A stretch of 64,000 nucleotides of DNA from Pedococcus_A sp963730585 (GTDB taxonomy: Bacteria; Actinomycetota; Actinomycetes; Actinomycetales; Dermatophilaceae). The stretch lies in NCBI GenBank assembly GCA_963730585.1, contig CAVSSL010000010.1:727024-791023 (forward strand). Reading direction: 5' to 3'. Shown piece after piece: positions 60,059 through 64,000 of the stretch (its first letter is position 1; each line of letters starts with the position of its first letter). The notes under the pieces are model-generated. The model worked only from the letters and a program-made list of their open reading frames with translations. It ran no database searches and was not told the DNA's origin. Both the position numbers and the translations under genes were made by a program.

Positions 60059-60454
60059 ATGACCAGACTGACGCCCTACCTCTCCTTCCCGGGTACAGCG
60101 CGACAGGCGCTGACCTTCTACCAGGAGGTGTTCGGTGGCGAGCTGGTGCTGAACACGCTGGCCGACTTCGGACGTGACGACGGACCGGCCGAGGCCATCG
60201 CGCACGGAATGCTGCAAGGCCCCGTGGAGCTGTTCGCCTCCGACGCAGCCGACGGCCAGCCCACCGTGCGCCTCGAAGGGGTGTTGTTCTCCCTGTTGGG
60301 CACCGCCGACCCGGCGACGCTCGAAGCATGGTTTGCCGGGCTGAGTGAGGGTGGCGTCGACATCGATCCGCTGCAACTGAGGCCGTGGGGCGACCACGAC
60401 GGGCAGGTCACAGACCGGTTCGGCGTGCGTTGGCTCATCGGATATCAGGGCTGA
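60059..60454 (+). CDS. VOC-family protein, PhnB-like
   Basis: A 131-residue glyoxalase/VOC-fold protein of the PhnB-like group: RLTPYLSFPGTARQALTFYQEVFGGEL at the start, and DRFGVRWLIGYQG at the end. The pattern matches the 3-demethylubiquinone-9 methyltransferase-like annotation, which is a fold label and not a proven activity. The ATG is preceded by GGAGGCAC. It is a single gene just left of the repeat-bounded cassette. Confidence 0.9.
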   Translation: MTRLTPYLSFPGTARQALTFYQEVFGGELVLNTLADFGRDDGPAEAIAHGMLQGPVELFASDAADGQPTVRLEGVLFSLLGTADPATLEAWFAGLSEGGVDIDPLQLRPWGDHDGQVTDRFGVRWLIGYQG

Positions 60455-60504
60455 CCTCTTACTGACGCGCAGACGCCTGTCAACGGTGTCTCGGGTCATC
60501 GCGG

Positions 60505-60667
60505 TGGTGCCCCCGGCAGGATGTCGAACCTGCGACACCGCGCTTTGCGGGGTCCGACCTGGGCTCGGCTGCGGCACGAATATGATTGTGGCGCAAGGCT
60601 TTTTGTCCTGCTGTATGCCGGGCGGTTCTGGCTGTTTCAGACCCTGCGGGCACCTCTCAGGTACCTG
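60505..60667. repeat. 163-bp direct repeat, copy A (contains a tRNA 3' fragment)
   Basis: The repeat begins TGGTGCCCCCGGCAGGATGT and ends GGCACCTCTCAGGTACCTG. It aligns end to end, with small indels, to 62480-62642 in the same orientation. The two copies bound a 1.8-kb cassette with DinB-like and dihydrofolate-reductase-like genes. The middle third is the most diverged. Confidence 0.82.
60506..60552 (-). pseudogene. tRNA 3' fragment, diverged copy
   Basis: On the minus strand this reads a T-arm-like GCAGGTTCGACATCCTGC followed by CGGGGGCACC, matching the fragment at 62481-62526, but it carries an extra base in the T loop. No D-arm or 5' acceptor strand precedes it. Confidence 0.65.
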
Positions 60668-60672
60668 ACTAC

Positions 60673-60879
60673 TCAGTCTGGCTGGTTGCGCTCACGCATG
60701 TGGCGACGCCAATACATGAGCAAGGTGAAGGTGACGACGGCTGCGGCCACTGCGGCCATCGTGGTGAGGTTCACCCCGTCTCTTCGCAAGCTGACCAGGC
60801 TGACAATGATGAGCAGCAGGTTGGCGCCCAGAAGCGCCCACTCATTGAGCTCCTGTCGTCTGCCGCCCTTGTCCGCCAC
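60673..60879 (-). CDS. Small membrane protein, 68 residues
   Basis: Not recognised. Two hydrophobic segments (ALLGANLLLIIVSLVSL and MAAVAAAVVTFTLLMYW) are separated by a short polar loop, and the protein ends in a basic YWRRHMRERNQ tail, giving a plausible helical hairpin with cytoplasmic termini. The start is GTG at 60879. It lies immediately inside repeat copy A. Confidence 0.55.
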   Translation of the reverse strand: MADKGGRRQELNEWALLGANLLLIIVSLVSLRRDGVNLTTMAAVAAAVVTFTLLMYWRRHMRERNQPD

Positions 60880-61002
60880 GATGTCAGTATCCGGGACACC
60901 TCATTGGACCCTGTCCGTTTTCGACGAGGCCAGCACCCTCGAGATGGCCACACCTAGCCGGGCGGGGAGTGGAGCGCAGGGTCGGCGGCGGAGCCCCACA
61001 GG

Positions 61003-61587
61003 TTAAGACTTGGTTGGTGCGGCCGACCTGGCGGCCTGCTCGATCTTCGCGCAGTAGGTTGCACGGGCTTCCTCGTCGATCGGCTTCTCGTTTTCGGCGC
61101 GCACCCCGGTCCGGCCGTCGACGCCCTCGCGCAGGATATCGGCGTGCCCGGCATGCCGGATGGACTCGCCGAGGACATGGACCATGATGGCGAACAGGTT
61201 CGTGTTGGGATACGGCTCCGGCCACCACGGCACGTGGCCGGGGGCGTCGAGGGGAAGCTCGTTGATCGTCGCGTCCGAGTGTTCCCACGTGCGCCGGTAG
61301 AACCCGATGATCTGATCGCGGGTCTCGTCCTCGGTCGCCCACAGATCGCTGCCGTTGTAGTCCTGCCAACGGGGCAGCGGTTCCGGGGAAGGGCGGTCGA
61401 AGACCTCGCCGAAGTACCTGGCCTCGACGGTGGCCACGTGTTTGACCAGGCCGAGGAGGTTGGTCCCGGTCGCTGTCAAAGGTCGGCGGGCGTCGTATTC
61501 GGACAAGCCGTCGAGTTTCCAGAGCAGCGCCTTGCGGTCCCGCCGCAGTCTCCCGTGCAGGTTGTCTTTCGCGAATTCATCGATCAT
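61003..61587 (-). CDS. DinB/DUF664-family protein
   Basis: A 194-residue four-helix-bundle protein. The DUF664 pattern is seen in RDRKALLWKLDGLSEYDARRPLT, then LLGLVKHVATVEARYFGEVF, and HVLGESIRHAGHADILRE, which supply the three metal-binding His of the DinB/YfiT superfamily. Members include mycothiol- or bacillithiol-dependent transferases, but the activity here is unknown. The ATG at 61587 is preferred over one 18 bases upstream. It lies in the repeat-bounded cassette. Confidence 0.9.
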   Translation of the reverse strand: MIDEFAKDNLHGRLRRDRKALLWKLDGLSEYDARRPLTATGTNLLGLVKHVATVEARYFGEVFDRPSPEPLPRWQDYNGSDLWATEDETRDQIIGFYRRTWEHSDATINELPLDAPGHVPWWPEPYPNTNLFAIMVHVLGESIRHAGHADILREGVDGRTGVRAENEKPIDEEARATYCAKIEQAARSAAPTKS

Positions 61588-61636
61588 GCGGCATGAGCCT
61601 GCCATGGGCTGCTCGTGGTCTAAAGATCCAGATCGG

Positions 61637-62218
61637 TCAACGGCGCACCCGATAGCGCAGGTGAAGCACCCGGTTGCCCTGAATCACCACGTCGGGATCC
61701 TCCAACAGGTGCTGTGCGTGGACCGACCCGAAGTAGCGCTTGCCGGATCCGAACACGACGGGTACGACGTCCATGCGCACCTCGTCGACCAGACCCGCGG
61801 CAAGCATTTGGCCACCGACGTCACCAGCGGCGACCTCGACGATGCGGTCACCCGCAAGCCCTTGCGCCTTGGCCATGGCTGCCTCGACGCCGTCGACGAA
61901 GTGAAACGGCGCCTCGGGGTCCCAGCCCTCGGGCTGCGGCCGGTGCGACACGACGACCACGTGGTCGATCCCGCTCGGAGGCTTCCCGCCCCAGCCGTCC
62001 GTCAGGTCGAAGACGTGGCGGCCGACGAGTGTCGCCCCGATCTGGTCCCAGTACGGCCGGGTGTAGTCGTAGGACGTCTGCGACACCTTCACCTCGCCGC
62101 TCTCGTCCAACGGGACGTCACCGTTGGACAACCAGTCGAACAGCGGTCCGGGCTGGTCATGCTCGTCCGCGATGAAGCCGTCCACCGACACCGAGCTGTA
62201 CATGACTACTCTGCCCAT
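61637..62218 (-). CDS. Dihydrofolate reductase-family protein (RibD C-terminal domain-like)
   Basis: A 193-residue stand-alone RibD_C/DHFR-fold protein. It begins VVMYSSVSVDGFIADEHDQPG, followed by TLVGRHVFDLTDGWGG, HVVVVSHRPQPEGW and the C-terminal VDEVRMDVVPVVFGSGKRYF. This is the widespread YyaP/YwjB-like group of unknown substrate, distinct from folate-pathway DHFR. It lies next to the DinB-like gene in the cassette; the two families often co-occur in actinobacteria. Confidence 0.92.
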   Translation of the reverse strand: MGRVVMYSSVSVDGFIADEHDQPGPLFDWLSNGDVPLDESGEVKVSQTSYDYTRPYWDQIGATLVGRHVFDLTDGWGGKPPSGIDHVVVVSHRPQPEGWDPEAPFHFVDGVEAAMAKAQGLAGDRIVEVAAGDVGGQMLAAGLVDEVRMDVVPVVFGSGKRYFGSVHAQHLLEDPDVVIQGNRVLHLRYRVRR

Positions 62219-62283
62219 CGGACGCTCCTCTGCCTTGGGATGCCTTCAGGTTAGAGCTTCGTGAGCTGTCGCCCTTGTGGAAA

Positions 62284-62475
62284 TCAATCGGCCGGCAGCG
62301 GGCAGCTGTCCAGCACGTGGCCGGGATGTTCGCGCAGGAACCGCCGCCGGACTTCGACGTACCGGGTCGGCGCGAGCCCGGTGAACGCTCGGAACTCGTG
62401 GCCGAAGTGGGCCTGGTCGAAGTACCCTGCGCCACCGACGAGGTCGCCCCAGTCGACCGGTCCGGCGGGGTCAAA
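62284..62475 (-). pseudogene. C-terminal remnant of an AraC-family regulator
   Basis: The minus frame reads WGDLVGGAGYFDQAHFGHEF, then FTGLAPTRYVEVRRRFLREH, ending LPAD and TGA at 62284-62286. This is the second helix-turn-helix and tail of an AraC-type regulator. Upstream on the minus strand the similarity stops within a few bases of repeat copy B (62480), so the rest of the gene, including the effector domain and first helix-turn-helix, is missing. It was probably cut by the event that created the repeat junction. Confidence 0.8.
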
Positions 62476-62479
62476 CGTG

Positions 62480-62642
62480 TGGTGCCCCCGGCAGGATTCG
62501 AACCTGCGACACCCGCTTTAGGAGTCCGACCTTTGCCCCGGACGTCGCTCGGATTCCATTGTGCCGCAATGGTTTCGGCGATCTGCTCTATGCGAGGTGG
62601 TTGCGGCTGTTTTCAGGCCTGCGGGCACCTCTCGGGTACCTG
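62480..62642. repeat. 163-bp direct repeat, copy B (contains a tRNA 3' fragment)
   Basis: It begins TGGTGCCCCCGGCAGGATTC and ends GGCACCTCTCGGGTACCTG, matching copy A at 60505-60667 in order and orientation. Sequence beyond both ends differs between the copies. The left edge coincides with the truncation of an AraC gene. Confidence 0.82.
62481..62526 (-). pseudogene. tRNA 3' fragment, probably tRNA-Arg(CCT)
   Basis: The minus strand reads ACTCCTAAAGCGGG, GTCGCAGG, TTCGAAT, CCTGC and CGGGGGCACC: the anticodon loop with CCT, a perfect T-arm and the 3' acceptor strand. The matching 5' half (acceptor GCCCCCG, D-arm) is absent upstream. This is the shape left at an attachment site by integration into a tRNA gene. 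Confidence 0.75.
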
Positions 62643-62678
62643 TACGGGTTTGGCCTCGTGTGGCTGTCGCCGGTCTTG

Positions 62679-63002
62679 TTAGGCGTCAGGCTTGGTGACG
62701 TACAGGCCGCGTCCAACCCTGTCGATCCGGCCCCTCTGCCAGAGGTCGTACGTCGTCACTTGGACTTCCATCTTGGGGTCTTCCCTGCCGAGTTTCTGAA
62801 GCTCGGCCCAGATCTGGACGGGGCGCATAGGACTTCCACTCTGGCGCAACACCCACTCGATCGCCTTGGTGCGTTCGAGGGACTTGACGCCATTGGTATC
62901 GCCCTGGGGGGTGCCCTGGGAGTCCCAGATGAGTCTGTCGAGCTGGTCAAGGATGGACACCATTTGTGCGCGGATGGCCAGAAGTTCAGTGCCAGGATCC
63001 AT
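62679..63002 (-). CDS. Putative winged-helix protein of unknown function
   Basis: About 107 residues from the ATG at 63002; an upstream ATG at 63038 would add 12. The N-terminal part (ELLAIRAQMVSILDQLDRLI) looks like a coiled helix. The C-terminal part (TKAIEWVLRQSGSPMRPVQIWAEL, then QRGRIDRVGRGLYV) has the layout of a winged helix with a basic wing resembling AbiEi-type antitoxin DNA-binding domains; this is shape similarity only. The upstream 60 bases are unusually AT-rich. It lies just outside repeat copy B. Confidence 0.6.
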   Translation of the reverse strand: MDPGTELLAIRAQMVSILDQLDRLIWDSQGTPQGDTNGVKSLERTKAIEWVLRQSGSPMRPVQIWAELQKLGREDPKMEVQVTTYDLWQRGRIDRVGRGLYVTKPDA

Positions 63003-63077
63003 GAATATATGATCCAACGTAAATACCAAAGATTGCAAGGCCCTGGGATCGCCTGGCGTCGGCGTCTTGGAGGCATT

Positions 63078-63178
63078 GCTCCCGGCGCGGGCCTAGGCAG
63101 TGATCGGGCTTTGCCCCGCTGGGTCGTGACCGGCTGCGTTGCCGGTACGCAAGGCAGGCGCATGGGTCTGAGGATCTG
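63078..63178. repeat. Diverged direct repeat C1
   Basis: This segment aligns with 63857-63955 in the same orientation, sharing CGCGGG, GCAGTGA.CG, GCTGGG, GGCTGCG.TGCCGG and GGGT.TGAGGA. The pair brackets the NTF2-like gene. Identity is roughly two-thirds by eye. Confidence 0.55.
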
Positions 63179-63188
63179 CGGCAAAGAG

Positions 63189-63228
63189 CGAGCGCCCTCC
63201 GGCAGGGGGGACAGTCGGAGGGCGCTCG
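63189..63228. terminator. Strong hairpin downstream of the NTF2-like gene
   Basis: CGAGCGCCCTCCG pairs perfectly with CGGAGGGCGCTCG around a 14-base loop. It lies 64 bases beyond the stop of the minus-strand NTF2-like gene and is a likely terminator. Confidence 0.72.
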
Positions 63229-63291
63229 GTGCGCAGCGGACCGGGGTGGGGGGACCCCTACGGGCGTATGCCTCGCGCTGCGGCGCCCATG

Positions 63292-63747
63292 CTACGGCAC
63301 CGATGGAAGCGCATACAACATCTGGGCCGCTGCCATGCCTACGGTGGTGGTGGCGGCGGATCCGCAGGGGTCTTCTGCCCGCCAGGGGGCGCGCCACTCC
63401 GCGGCTTCCCAGCCGTCCATGATGTAGATCCGCTCGTGGGCGACCTTGTCGCCCCTGAACTCCAACAGGTTCACGGTGTAGGTCCAGGGTTTTCCGTCGT
63501 AGCTGATGAGGTTCTCCACAACCACCAAGTCGTCGCGGTGGGTGATTCGTCGGGTGTGGAACTTGAGGGCGGCTGGGTACTGCTTGCGCCATGTTTTGAA
63601 GTTCTCCACGCCTTCGAACCGTTCACCGGACTGGGGGAACTCCAGTACCGCGTCGTCGTGGTAGATCTCGTGGGAGGTGTCGTAGTCCTTGCCCTCGTAC
63701 TCCCAGTGACGACGCAGGGCCAGCAGCAGGTCCTTCTCGTCGAGCAT
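63292..63747 (-). CDS. NTF2-like/SnoaL-like family protein
   Basis: A 151-residue alpha+beta-barrel protein. DEKDLLLALRRHWEYEGKDY, HEIYHDDAVLEFPQSGERFEG and NFKTWRKQYP give the nuclear-transport-factor-2 pattern, followed by VVENLISYDGKPWTYTVNLLEF and HERIYIMDGWEAAEWR. Members include isomerases and many uncharacterised proteins. The ATG at 63747 follows AGGAGGTAGGCC, a strong ribosome site. It is a single gene flanked by repeats C1 and C2. Confidence 0.88.
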   Translation of the reverse strand: MLDEKDLLLALRRHWEYEGKDYDTSHEIYHDDAVLEFPQSGERFEGVENFKTWRKQYPAALKFHTRRITHRDDLVVVENLISYDGKPWTYTVNLLEFRGDKVAHERIYIMDGWEAAEWRAPWRAEDPCGSAATTTVGMAAAQMLYALPSVP

Positions 63748-64000
63748 GGCCTACCTCCTGAGGCCGGCAGAACAGATCCAACTTCAGTGTTCGCCAGCGA
63801 CGAGGGCCTTGCCTCCCGCCAAAGGGTGACCACGAAGACCTTGGGCGGGGCTGGTCGTCTCCACGCGGGTCTGCGCAGTGACCGTGAAGGGGGACGCTGG
63901 GCGGTGAGCGGCTGCGATGCCGGCACGGAAGCCAGGCCCACGGGTATGAGGAGCCAGCCGGGCCGGAACGTGAGGGCTGGGGCTTGCGGCAGCCAGGCAC
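63748..64000. other. Upstream region of the NTF2-like gene, window end
   Basis: No gene is supported. It contains the promoter region of the NTF2-like gene and repeat C2 (63857-63955). Any gene further right is outside the window. Confidence 0.45.
63857..63955. repeat. Diverged direct repeat C2
   Basis: Partner of C1 at 63078-63178, on the other side of the NTF2-like gene and in the same orientation. It has no coding support. Confidence 0.55.

Noticed and set aside
59793..60329. Minus-strand open frame of 178 codons
   Set aside because: It is antisense to the VOC gene and runs through the MerR promoter palindrome. It has no ribosome site or family resemblance.
62481..62560. Complete tRNA-Arg gene
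   Set aside because: The T-arm, anticodon loop and 3' acceptor are present, but no D-arm or 5' acceptor strand is found at the needed distance.
60505..62642. Composite transposon
   Set aside because: The flanking repeats carry a tRNA 3' fragment, lack terminal inverted repeats and encode no transposase, so a tRNA-site integration remnant fits better.

Overview
The window is high-GC DNA from an actinomycete. The best fit is a Micrococcales organism near Intrasporangiaceae (for example the Janibacter/Knoellia/Terrabacter group), but this is inferred from gene style only: GTG starts, leaderless-looking promoters, an IdeR-type regulator, NlpC/P60 hydrolases behind ydaO-type (c-di-AMP) leaders, and an F420-type LLM oxidoreductase. 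No rRNA and no intact tRNA gene was seen, and there is no recognisable phage, transposase or CRISPR array.

Layout. 1-2.1 kb: the 3' part of an Entner-Doudoroff edd-eda pair. 2.1-2.8 kb: a nitroreductase-family gene. 2.8-17.7 kb: a divergent glycan-uptake locus. A LacI regulator and a Dpp/Opp-type ABC importer lie on the minus strand; GH94 phosphorylase, GH3 and GH35 enzymes lie on the plus strand. Two LacI-type palindromes sit in the divergent promoter. The gene set resembles beta-1,2-glucan (sophorooligosaccharide) loci. 17.7-30.3 kb: ordinary chromosomal genes (SDR, hotdog-like protein, MFS, photolyase, IdeR, NlpC/P60, DUF305 lipoprotein, DsbA/FrnE, ChaA, DUF3817, AlkZ-like glycosylase, GH13, GNAT). 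30.3-35.6 kb: a metal P-type ATPase and OsmC-like gene diverging from an SQR-like/DsrC/DsrE sulfur-relay operon, with a CsoR/CstR-like palindrome between them, then a membrane glutaredoxin-like gene. 35.6-38.2 kb: small orphan proteins, including an Imm-5-like immunity protein, and a second NlpC/P60 gene carrying an in-frame stop.

38.2-42 kb: two paralogous 70-residue proteins bracket a class III cyclase, a Ser/Thr kinase and an OhrR-like regulator. 42-48 kb: Mg2+ P-type ATPase, SpoIIE-type phosphatase, LLM oxidoreductase, a GNAT gene with an unusual terminator hairpin against its start codon, and YegP. 48.2-56.5 kb: one secreted 2770-residue modular protein. 56.5-59.8 kb: a MerR-controlled reductase/dehydrogenase/cupin operon. 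60-64 kb: an accessory-looking end region with a VOC protein, a cassette between two 163-bp direct repeats that each carry a tRNA 3' fragment, a truncated AraC gene, and a diverged repeat pair around an NTF2-like gene.

Two window-wide signals stand out. The octamer GTATGCCG/CGGCATAC recurs about 45 times on both strands, far above base composition, including as inverted pairs in intergenic stem-loops. Twelve apparent frameshifts disrupt eight otherwise well-conserved genes, and every one is consistent with a single extra base, which points to insertion-type sequence errors rather than decay. Corrected gene spans below bridge these frameshifts.
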